Of a stretch of 10,992 bases of DNA, positions 1-5,061 are shown piece by piece. Every line of letters starts with the position of its first letter. Position 1 is the stretch's first letter. Location of the stretch: NCBI GenBank assembly GCA_964498075.1, contig CAZCGA010000178.1, forward strand, positions 1-10,992. Reading direction: 5' to 3'. The notes beneath the pieces are model-generated. The model was not told where the DNA came from and did not search any database. It worked only from the letters and a program-made list of their open reading frames with translations. Source of the DNA: CAZCGA01 sp964498075 (GTDB lineage: Bacteria; Desulfobacterota; Binatia; HRBIN30). Both the position numbers and the translations under genes were made by a program.

Positions 1-534
1 GTAGCGATCGAGCGTCTCCGCCACACAGCGGGGCAGTACCGTGTAGCGGTCCTTCTTGCCCTTCCCCTGTTCGATGCGGATCACCCCGCGGTCGCGGTCC
101 AGATCACTCCAACGCAAGTGCACCACTTCGCTGACCCGCAGACCGCCGCCGTAGGCGAGCATCAGCAGCAACCGTTCGCGCACCGTGCGGGTGGCCTCGA
201 TGACGCTGCTGACTTCCTCGCGGCTGAGAATCTCCGGTAACTTCTGCGGCTGGCGCGCCACCGGTACGGCCAGGCAGGCGTGCGGCCGGCGTGCCGTGAC
301 GTCGTAGAAGAACCGCAAGCCGCAGCGCATCTGCTGGCGAGTGCTCGCTGACAGCTTGCGCTCCTCGTTGACGTAGATGAGGTAGCGGTGGATCTCCTCG
401 TCGCTCAACGTGTCCGGCGCTTTGCGGTAGTACTTCGCCAGCCCGCGCACCGCCGCCACGTAGGCCTCGATCGTGCGCACCGAGAAGTCGCGCACCCGCA
501 TGTCCCGCTCCATCTGATCGCGTAATTCGCCCAT
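1..534 (-). CDS. Tyrosine recombinase (phage-integrase family), partial, C-terminus beyond window
   Basis: The frame stays open from the ATG at 534 to the window edge, giving 178 residues. Residues about 5-90 form the SAM-like core-binding domain, with the typical run 'FSVRTIEAYVAAVRGL' and 'ERKLSASTRQQ'. The catalytic domain follows. GGGLRVSEVVHLRWSDLD carries the first catalytic Arg (R133), and GKGKKDR carries the beta-hairpin Lys (K158). The HxxR motif and the nucleophilic Tyr lie outside the window. A strong Shine-Dalgarno AAAGGAGGT sits just upstream of the ATG. The gene lies where an integron integrase would lie, divergent from the cassettes. Its motifs, however, look more like the short integrases that accompany IS91-type transposases than like IntI, whose diagnostic extra helix would be in the missing part. 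Tyrosine recombinase is secure; the subfamily is inference. Confidence 0.9.
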   Translation of the reverse strand, partial: MGELRDQMERDMRVRDFSVRTIEAYVAAVRGLAKYYRKAPDTLSDEEIHRYLIYVNEERKLSASTRQQMRCGLRFFYDVTARRPHACLAVPVARQPQKLPEILSREEVSSVIEATRTVRERLLLMLAYGGGLRVSEVVHLRWSDLDRDRGVIRIEQGKGKKDRYTVLPRCVAETLDRY

Positions 535-697
535 GATGACCTCCTTTGTTTGGGGCCGTGATCGGGCCGATCACGACCACGCCCAGTGTGGAGGTCATTG
601 TGGCGCACTGCGTGACCGCGGGCGCCCCGCATCGATCTACCGTGTGAATGACAGGTGAGAACGCCGCGCGAGCCAGAGCCCACCGCGCAGCGGTTTA
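535..697. other. Non-coding stretch between recombinase and attC-1; left end of array truncated
   Basis: Together with attC-1 this makes about 300 bases without a convincing gene. Apart from the nested inverted repeat, nothing recognisable is present. If this were an attI site or an intact cassette start, a GTTGAAC core complementary to the R'' of attC-1 would be expected, and none is found between 535 and 697. The cassette that ends in attC-1 has therefore lost its 5' part, or that part lies beyond an inserted element. Confidence 0.5.
536..598 (-). promoter_or_regulatory. Nested inverted repeat over the recombinase leader; hairpin that can hide its ribosome binding site
   Basis: Two perfect dyads share nearly one centre (about 566-567). 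The outer arms are ATGACCTCC (536-544) and GGAGGTCAT (590-598). The inner arms are CGTGATCGG (557-565) and CCGATCACG (567-575). In the recombinase mRNA the outer arm at 590-598 is fully complementary to the Shine-Dalgarno GGAGG and the bases up to the start codon. The folded leader would therefore block translation initiation. The same symmetry could instead be a protein operator or a recombination/transposition end. The repeats are seen directly; the function is inferred. Confidence 0.55.
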
Positions 698-782
698 GTT
701 CAACTCATAGCGGTTTGCAGGCGACGGCGGCGGGAGCCGGCTTCTCATGGCGCCGCCGCGCCTGAGCCGCAGGGCGTTCGGC
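698..782 (+). other. attC-1 recombination site
   Basis: R'' GTTCAAC (698-704) and R' GTTCGGC (776-782). Inner stem CAGGCG (718-723) pairs with CGCCTG (759-764), and CGGCGGCG (725-732) pairs with CGCCGCCG (751-758). A724 is left unpaired, the extrahelical base typical of folded attC. The R'' and R' cores do not match each other, as expected when the flanking cassettes differ. Confidence 0.85.
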
Positions 783-835
783 GGCGCAGGAAGCTGACGT
801 TCCGTTTCGGGGATGAGCCGTGGTAAGAGAGAGCG

Positions 836-1060
836 ATGGGCGAATTGCAATGTGTGTCCCGCTGGCCGCGTTTTCCGATCATCTGCAACGTCGAAGGGGA
901 ACTCGTCGCTGGCGGAAATTTGCAGCAGTTCGAGCGCCGCATCGCTAAAGTTGAGCTCCCTGCCGGTCGGACTTTCAAGATCGTCGACGCAAGCGGCGAG
1001 GGGTGGGTGTTACACCCTGAGTTGAGCGCGATCTCACCGCTCACGCTCGTTGGCTCGTAA
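836..1060 (+). CDS. Small uncharacterised cassette protein, probably truncated at its 3' end
   Basis: A 74-residue ORF starts at ATG 836 behind a purine-rich GAGAGAG. The protein begins MGELQCVSRWPRFPI and ends ISPLTLVGS. Family not recognised. It looks like a compact soluble protein with alternating beta-type segments (KVELPAGRTFKIVD, GEGWVLHPE) and has no signal peptide or membrane segment. Its last codons overlap, in another frame, the start of a DUF4160 remnant (from about 1044). The sequence therefore probably passes from one gene into another near 1040-1056, and this ORF has lost its natural C-terminus. It occupies the first position of cassette 1, 60 bases after the cassette boundary. 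It could also be intact and simply short. Confidence 0.5.
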   Translation: MGELQCVSRWPRFPIICNVEGELVAGGNLQQFERRIAKVELPAGRTFKIVDASGEGWVLHPELSAISPLTLVGS

Positions 1061-1166
1061 CTTCGGCTTCCCACCACATGAGTTACGCGATGTCAGAGAT
1101 CTGATCGAGCGGAATCGCAAGAGGTTGCTGGAGGCATGGCATGGGTATCCTGGCACTAAGCGCTGA
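1044..1166 (+). pseudogene. C-terminal remnant of a DUF4160-type protein
   Basis: In the frame ending at the TGA 1164-1166, the translation reads SLARNFGFPPHELRDV, then RDLIERNRKRLLEAWHGY. This resembles the C-terminal helix pair of DUF4160 proteins (SLA-GF-HELR-I-LI-N---LLEAW). No start codon and no DUF4160 N-terminal part precede it; the frame is closed at 1023-1025. The remnant overlaps the start of the DUF2442 gene by 26 bases. From memory, DUF4160 and DUF2442 genes are often adjacent in this order, and that pair has been suspected of being toxin-antitoxin-like. The 5' half of the DUF4160 gene appears to have been replaced by the ORF at 836-1060. Confidence 0.6.
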
Positions 1167-1446
1167 CGAGAGAGTACGTGACGTCCGAGTTTCAGACGAC
1201 ACGTTGACCGTCGATCTGATGGACGGCCGCACCATTTCCGTCCCGCTGGTGTGGTATCCAAGGCTCCTCGCGGGGACCCGCAAGCAACGTGAAAACTGGC
1301 AACCGTGCGCTGCTGGATATGGCATCCACTGGCCCGACCTCGACGAAGACCTCAGCACTGAAGGGCTGCTGCGCGGTGCGCCGGCGCCGGGTGTTGCCGA
1401 GCGCCGAACCAGCCGTTCCAGGCGACGGCCAAAAGGCCGCGCCTGA
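1141..1446 (+). CDS. DUF2442 family protein
   Basis: A 101-residue protein with start ATG 1141, preceded by TGGAGG at 1129-1134. The core SDDTLTVDLMDGRTISVPL, WYPRL and then HWPDLDEDLSTEGLL with APAPG is the signature of the DUF2442 subgroup with a WYPRL / IHWP-DED pattern. These are small proteins that usually sit next to DUF4160 and are suspected to act as its partner, perhaps as antitoxin or regulator. That role is inference. The family-like part ends around residue 83. The arginine-rich tail (RRTSRSRRRPKGRA) is encoded inside attC-2, so the original stop was lost or the ORF simply runs into the recombination site. With its DUF4160 partner truncated, this copy may be an orphan. Confidence 0.8.
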   Translation: MGILALSADERVRDVRVSDDTLTVDLMDGRTISVPLVWYPRLLAGTRKQRENWQPCAAGYGIHWPDLDEDLSTEGLLRGAPAPGVAERRTSRSRRRPKGRA

Positions 1447-1463
1447 CCGGCACGGCGTTCGGC
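1403..1463 (+). other. attC-2 recombination site
   Basis: R'' GCCGAAC (1403-1409) and R' GTTCGGC (1457-1463) are perfectly complementary. Inner stem CAGGCG / CGCCTG and CGGCC / GGCCG close on an AAAA loop, with A1425 unpaired. At 61 bases it is among the shortest sites of the array. The core has C at position 4, where the consensus GTTRRRY calls for a purine. Confidence 0.9.
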
Positions 1464-1744
1464 TTGAGCGGACCAAAGAATGTATCACGCGGAGGCGCGG
1501 AGACGCAGAGAGGAGAGAATGACTTTGGCAGACGTGGAATCGTGTGTTTCTTCTCTGCGCTCTCTGCGACTCCGCGTGAGAAAACGTCGAGCGGGATGTC
1601 GGGACACATGAAATCTGAGCTCGCCCACAAGGAATCCGACGGTTGTATGCGAATGCCGAACCAGCCGCTGGAGCCGACGGCGGGTGGTAGCTGCGCGGCT
1701 CGCATGACGGTCTCGTCGACCCGCCGCGGCTCAGCGGCAAGGCG
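1458..1744 (+). mobile_element. Cassette 2: short cassette without a convincing gene
   Basis: This 287-base unit lies between attC-2 and attC-3. Its first bases (TTCGGC) match its own R'' (GCCGAAC, 1655-1661). Most of the body is an inverted repeat of the dispersed type, followed by about 70 bases with no feature I can name. An open + strand frame (1464-1748) merely translates the repeat and attC-3, so I do not count it as a gene. Confidence 0.75.
1485..1581. repeat. Dispersed inverted repeat (REP/MITE-like, 'GGAGGCGCGGAGACGCAGAG' type)
   Basis: The left arm from 1485 (TCACGCGGAGGCGCGGAGA, then CGCAGAGAGGAGAGAA) and the right arm ending at 1581 (CTTCTCTGCGCTCTCTGCGA, then CTCCGCGTGAGA) are imperfect reverse complements. 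A spacer of about 30 bases separates them. Sequences of this 'cgcagagacgcagag' kind recur in many bacterial genomes and are often mis-annotated as short proteins rich in LCVSAPPR-type motifs. Both strands here give exactly such translations. The repeat has no transposase of its own. Confidence 0.75.
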
Positions 1745-1750
1745 TTAGGC
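1655..1750 (+). other. attC-3 recombination site
   Basis: R'' GCCGAAC (1655-1661) and R' GTTAGGC (1744-1750). Stem GAGCCG / CGGCTC with CGGCGGGT / ACCCGCCG, and an unpaired A between the two helices (1677). The apical loop is long (about 35 bases), making this the longest site of the array at 96 bases. Confidence 0.88.
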
Positions 1751-1769
1751 GCCATTCACGAGGGACAGT

Positions 1770-2624
1770 ATGGAAGACGCGCGCTTTGACCAAGCGATGC
1801 AGCGAGAGTCCACCGGCGACTACAATGGAGCCATAACCCTGCTTTCCGCTCTAGTCGGCGACAGACCCGACTTTACGGATGCGTTCGTTCACCTCGCCTC
1901 CGATCACGGTATGCTCGACAACTTTGCCGAGGCGGAGCAATACGCCCGCAAGGCTCTCGAAATCGATCCCACATCCGGTCCCGCAAGGTACTACCTTGCG
2001 AGCGCCCTCAGACACCAGCACCGACCTGCGGAAGCTTTCCTAGAGATGCAGCAAGCCTTGACGCTCGTGAAGCAAGAAGCGACAGCGGGAACTCTCGCAG
2101 AAGTGCTTGGCGGAGAGCCTACTCTAATCGGATGGGCGAAACACGTTGAGCAGGATGCCCGTACGCTTCGCATGATAATGCGGTCATCCCCCGAGTACTA
2201 CGCCAACGCGCAGGTCCCCTTCGTCGTCAACATTCCTCCCGGCTGGAAGAAGGTTGGCTTGTTCACCAGGTTGCTCAACCGGATCACGGGCCTCGAAGGA
2301 GCTGAGTTCCGACCTCATGGGAGGAAGCTCCCGACAATTGCGATCAACATCGTGGGAAAGATCGAACGTATGGGCGTGGACGAGCGTCGAGCATTTGCGC
2401 ACCAGTGGCTGCGCGAAGGTCGCCTTCGCATGATCAGCGAGGTCACAATCCCTACGCATTCCGGCGAAGCAGTAGTCCTATATTACGAGGGCGGGCCGGA
2501 CTCCCTCCAGCACGCAAAGGCCTCCGTATTGAAGAAGGCGACGGAGATTCTGCTGGAGTTGAAGGCCGAGAGCCTCGAGGCTTATCGGCCTACGTATGAA
2601 GAATGGGTCGCCTCGTTCCGGTAG
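1770..2624 (+). CDS. TPR-repeat protein with an uncharacterised C-terminal alpha/beta domain
   Basis: A 284-residue protein with start ATG 1770, preceded by GAGGGA and 20 bases after attC-3. Residues about 1-100 form three tetratricopeptide-like repeats, with motifs such as GDYNGAITLLSALV and EAEQYARKALEIDPTSGPARYYLASAL. This is a helical scaffold for protein-protein contacts. Residues about 145-284 are a separate alpha/beta domain (FVVNIPPGWKKVG, PTIAINIVGKIERM, SGEAVVLYYEGG, ending EEWVASFR). The pattern resembles small PsbP/DUF1795-like folds, but I cannot name a family. There is no signal peptide or membrane helix, so it is probably cytoplasmic. It is the only gene of cassette 3 and ends 13 bases before attC-4. 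Function unknown. Confidence 0.85.
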   Translation: MEDARFDQAMQRESTGDYNGAITLLSALVGDRPDFTDAFVHLASDHGMLDNFAEAEQYARKALEIDPTSGPARYYLASALRHQHRPAEAFLEMQQALTLVKQEATAGTLAEVLGGEPTLIGWAKHVEQDARTLRMIMRSSPEYYANAQVPFVVNIPPGWKKVGLFTRLLNRITGLEGAEFRPHGRKLPTIAINIVGKIERMGVDERRAFAHQWLREGRLRMISEVTIPTHSGEAVVLYYEGGPDSLQHAKASVLKKATEILLELKAESLEAYRPTYEEWVASFR

Positions 2625-2637
2625 CGTCCGAAATGGG

Positions 2638-2701
2638 GCCTAACTCAGCCCTTGCAGCCGACGCGCGGAAAGATGCGCGCGGCTGAAGGCCAGCGTTAGA
2701 T
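2638..2701 (+). other. attC-4 recombination site
   Basis: R'' GCCTAAC (2638-2644) and R' GTTAGAT (2695-2701). Stem CAGCCG / CGGCTG and CGCGC / GCGCG with A2661 unpaired and a short GGAAAGAT-type loop. The stem differs from attC-1, -2 and -7 and groups with attC-5 and -6. Confidence 0.9.
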
Positions 2702-2716
2702 GGGCGGGAGGGATCG

Positions 2717-3190
2717 ATGATCAAGAACTTCGACGTTATCAAGGAGCAGCTTCGCGAACTTGCCGAGGTCATCAATACGTTCAAGTCGGAGGCCGTGCAG
2801 CTACGCCTGATCGAACTAGTCTTCGAGGCGGCCGAGTCCGGTTCTGGACGAGAATCGGGCGGTGGCGAAGGCGGAGCGGCGGATCGTGAACGTACCAGCC
2901 GGCGGAAGGCTCGATCGCAGACAAGGCCGGCTAAGCAAAAGGAAGGTGCTGCCGGCAAGGCCAAGGGTGTCGGACGCCCTGGCGGGAAGTTGATGCTCGA
3001 TCGCCTGCTCAGCGAGGGCTTCTTCAAGAAGCCCAGGACGATCAAACAGTTGGTCGAGCACTGCGAGCACAATCTGGCCTTCAAGTATAAGCAGTCCGAC
3101 TTCTCCGGCTCTCTCGGCCGGCTGACTCGGGACGGCAAGCTCAAGCGCACGAAGAACGCCGACAAGCAGTATGAGTACTCGCAGGCCTGA
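2717..3190 (+). CDS. Small winged-helix-type protein, first gene of the candidate defence operon
   Basis: A 157-residue protein with start ATG 2717 behind GGGAGGGA. Residues 1-40 look like amphipathic helices (IKEQLRELAEVINTFKSEAV), a likely dimerisation or partner-binding segment. Residues about 40-90 are a low-complexity, Gly-, Lys- and Arg-rich linker. Residues about 91-157 form a compact domain (LLSEGFFKKPRTIKQLVEHC, DFSGSLGRLTRDGKLKRTKN) with the order of a winged helix-turn-helix, ending in a wing-like 'DGKLKRTKNADKQYEY'. A nucleic-acid-binding or regulatory role is likely but inferred; I do not recognise a named family. Its last 20 bases overlap the next gene, indicating translational coupling. 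It could be the repressor or the specificity partner of the two enzymes downstream. Confidence 0.85.
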   Translation: MIKNFDVIKEQLRELAEVINTFKSEAVQLRLIELVFEAAESGSGRESGGGEGGAADRERTSRRKARSQTRPAKQKEGAAGKAKGVGRPGGKLMLDRLLSEGFFKKPRTIKQLVEHCEHNLAFKYKQSDFSGSLGRLTRDGKLKRTKNADKQYEYSQA

Positions 3191-3980
3191 GTCGCCCCTC
3201 GAACAGGCGCTCGCAGGCATTCCCACTCAGTTCCGTAAACGGCTGATAACGGCGTACGAGAACCTGAAGCGCGACCATGCCGAGGGCAGGTACGAGGGGG
3301 CAGGCCTCGCGGCAGGGAAGTTCTGTGAAGTTGTGCTGCGTCTTCTGCAGCATGCCGTGACCGGTTCAAATACCCCTTGGGGGGTCAGGGTCGCCAACTT
3401 CGCCGACGAATGCCGCAAACTCGTCGCGAGTCCCGCGGGTTCCGCTGTCGAATCCCTGAGGACGATTGTGCCCCGCGCTGTCGTGTTCATGTACGCAATG
3501 CGGAATAAGCGCGGGATCGGGCATGTGGGCGGTGACGTCGAGGCCAACCAGATTGATTCCGCAACCCTCGCACGTCTGGCCGACTGGACCGTTTGTGAAC
3601 TGGTCCGGATCTACCATGGACTGTCGCTGGAGGAAGCACAGGACCTTGTCGACAATCTTGCCGCGCGATCGCTCCCCGACATCTGGCTGGTCGGAGGGAA
3701 GAAAAGGGTTCTGCGCGACGGGCTCTCAGTATCGCAGCAGGTGCTTCTCCTGCTGTACTCCGATCCCTCGTCCTTTGTCCTCGCCGAGGATCTCTGCAAC
3801 TGGGTGGAATACTCCCAACCGTCCATGTTCAAGCGAAATGTACTCCGGCCCTTGCACAAGAAGCGGCTTATCGAGTTCGATGAGGAGTCGGGTGTCGTCT
3901 ACCTTTCACCTGTCGGAGCGAGAAACGTTGAACTGTCCATTTTCAAGTCGAAGGAAGGACGATGCGTTCCGAAGCCCTGA
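3171..3980 (+). CDS. HEPN-like domain plus C-terminal winged helix, candidate RNase/toxin component
   Basis: A 269-residue protein with start ATG 3171, inside the end of the previous gene. There is no strong Shine-Dalgarno, which fits coupled translation. Residues about 20-150 are all-helical (FRKRLITAYENLKRDHAEGR, AGKFCEVVLRLLQ) and contain RNKRGIGH (R111-N112 ... H118). This fits the R-X4-6-H signature of HEPN ribonucleases, which occur in abortive-infection proteins, toxins and CRISPR-associated nucleases. Residues about 185-255 look like a winged helix (SVSQQVLLLLYSDPSSFVLAEDL, SMFKRNVLRPLHKKRLIEFD, GVVYLSPVGA). HEPN proteins usually cut RNA when an invader is sensed; that activity here is inference. 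The motif could also mark a non-catalytic HEPN helper. The gene overlaps the next by 19 bases. Confidence 0.8.
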   Translation: MSTRRPESPLEQALAGIPTQFRKRLITAYENLKRDHAEGRYEGAGLAAGKFCEVVLRLLQHAVTGSNTPWGVRVANFADECRKLVASPAGSAVESLRTIVPRAVVFMYAMRNKRGIGHVGGDVEANQIDSATLARLADWTVCELVRIYHGLSLEEAQDLVDNLAARSLPDIWLVGGKKRVLRDGLSVSQQVLLLLYSDPSSFVLAEDLCNWVEYSQPSMFKRNVLRPLHKKRLIEFDEESGVVYLSPVGARNVELSIFKSKEGRCVPKP

Positions 3981-4936
3981 TTCTCGATTACTCGCATTAC
4001 GTCGAGGTGGTCGACGAGGAAGAGTGCGGCTCGTTTGGCCGGAGGCCCATGGGAATCGTCGCTGCCGCCGATCAGCTCGGCGCGCCCGCTAATGGTGCTA
4101 TCCGCTTCTTTCCGGGCGACCTCGGATCCCAGATCGTGGAGTACAGTCGAGAGCGCCTCGATCTGTTCGGGAGCGGAGACCTCTACGACAAGTGCCAATA
4201 CTGCGATACGGTGTTGGCCACCGCGTACGAGAGCAATCGCGCCTTCAACGCCGTCTTTGGCCGCATTGTCGTCAGGGCGTGCCCGACTTGTGGTTGGTGG
4301 GAGTCTTCCGACGAGTGTCAGCTGGAGCAACGCGATGACGGCTGGTACCGAAGCAGGGAGTTGCGTCGTCGCGCCCTGCTGCGGGAGTTTTCGGTAGGGG
4401 GGAGCGAGGTTCCCCTTGAGATCCTCCGCGAGTATGTTGCGAGCCATCCGACGGACCTTCGGTTTGTGAGTCCGAGGAAACTGGAGGATTTAGTGGGCAA
4501 AGTGTTTGGCGAGTTCATGTCGTGCGAGGCGATTCATGTCGGCGGACCAGGTGACGGCGGGATCGATCTCATTCTCGTGGCTGGCGACAAGAGCTATGTG
4601 GTTCAAGTCAAGCGGCGTACCTCCCCGACCACAGCGGAAGCGGTATCGGGTATCCGGGAGTTCTTGGGCGCAATGCTCCTGCACGGTGCCATCAGAGGCA
4701 TCTTCGTGTCGACCGCCCCACGATTCAGCGCGATGGCTAATGCTGTCGCGGGTGAAGCAACCCGGAGAAGGCTGATCGAGTCGATTGAACTCGTCGACGC
4801 GGCTAGGCTGGTCGACGTGTGCCGCCTCACGGCACGAGGCGTCGATCCACCTTGGAGGAAGTTCGCTGCCTCACCAGGAGATGCGCCTCCGAGTTTCGAC
4901 GACGATGTATACTTCGCGTTTCCGGTGGGGCGTTGA
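3962..4936 (+). CDS. Zinc-ribbon protein with Mrr-like PD-(D/E)XK restriction endonuclease domain
   Basis: A 324-residue protein with start ATG 3962 preceded by AAGGAAGGA. Residues 1-75 are unassigned. C78-x2-C81 and C107-x2-C110 form a zinc ribbon. Residues about 165-290 are an Mrr-type nuclease fold: E175 in PRKLEDLVGKVF, then GPGDGGIDL with the likely metal ligand D202, then VVQVKRR with Q215-x-K217, and a core helix/strand 'GAIRGIFVSTAPRFS'. Mrr-like enzymes act on foreign or modified DNA. The ribbon could contact DNA or a partner protein. All expected active-site residues are present, so it is probably active. The target is unknown. It is the last gene of cassette 4 and ends 15 bases before attC-5. 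Confidence 0.9.
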   Translation: MRSEALILDYSHYVEVVDEEECGSFGRRPMGIVAAADQLGAPANGAIRFFPGDLGSQIVEYSRERLDLFGSGDLYDKCQYCDTVLATAYESNRAFNAVFGRIVVRACPTCGWWESSDECQLEQRDDGWYRSRELRRRALLREFSVGGSEVPLEILREYVASHPTDLRFVSPRKLEDLVGKVFGEFMSCEAIHVGGPGDGGIDLILVAGDKSYVVQVKRRTSPTTAEAVSGIREFLGAMLLHGAIRGIFVSTAPRFSAMANAVAGEATRRRLIESIELVDAARLVDVCRLTARGVDPPWRKFAASPGDAPPSFDDDVYFAFPVGR

Positions 4937-4951
4937 CACTCACGAAAGCCC

Positions 4952-5017
4952 ATCTAACCAAGGCATCCAGACCGACGCGCAAGAAGACGCGCGCGGCTGA
5001 TGCCTGAGCCGTTAGCG
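4952..5017 (+). other. attC-5 recombination site
   Basis: R'' ATCTAAC (4952-4958) is exactly complementary to the start of cassette 4. R' GTTAGCG (5011-5017) deviates from GTTRRRY at the last two positions. The inner stem around ACCGACGCGC ... GCGCGCGGCT matches the attC-4 type, with an unpaired A between the helices. Confidence 0.85.
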
Positions 5018-5061
5018 AGTTGCTGGTGAGTCGTCCATCTCTCAATGTCAGGAGGCTGCGT

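Larger units (their letters stand above)
2696..5011 (+). mobile_element. Cassette 4: three-gene candidate defence operon in one integron cassette
   Basis: This 2316-base unit begins TTAGAT and ends at attC-5, whose R'' is ATCTAAC. The ends are exactly complementary, so this is one cassette and not two that fused. It carries three genes that overlap by about 20 bases each, with no internal non-coding gap. Most integron cassettes carry a single gene of under 1 kb, so a three-gene unit is unusual. With only 15 bases between attC-4 and the first ATG, transcription probably enters from upstream. Confidence 0.85.

Noticed and set aside
104..598. 164-residue open frame on the - strand
   Set aside because: It overlaps the recombinase in another frame, its product is low-complexity, and the recombinase frame carries clear motifs.
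1..700. Class 1 integron head (intI1, attI1, Pc)
   Set aside because: The recombinase sequence differs clearly from IntI1, and no attI1-type sequence is seen.
1464..1748. 94-residue open frame on the + strand in cassette 2
   Set aside because: It translates the inverted repeat and attC-3 (NQPLEPTAGG is an attC-type translation); start codon TTG and no ribosome binding site.
2590..3369. 259-residue open frame on the - strand
   Set aside because: It is antisense to two overlapping genes with good ribosome binding sites and motifs; serine/arginine-rich shadow typical of high-GC DNA.
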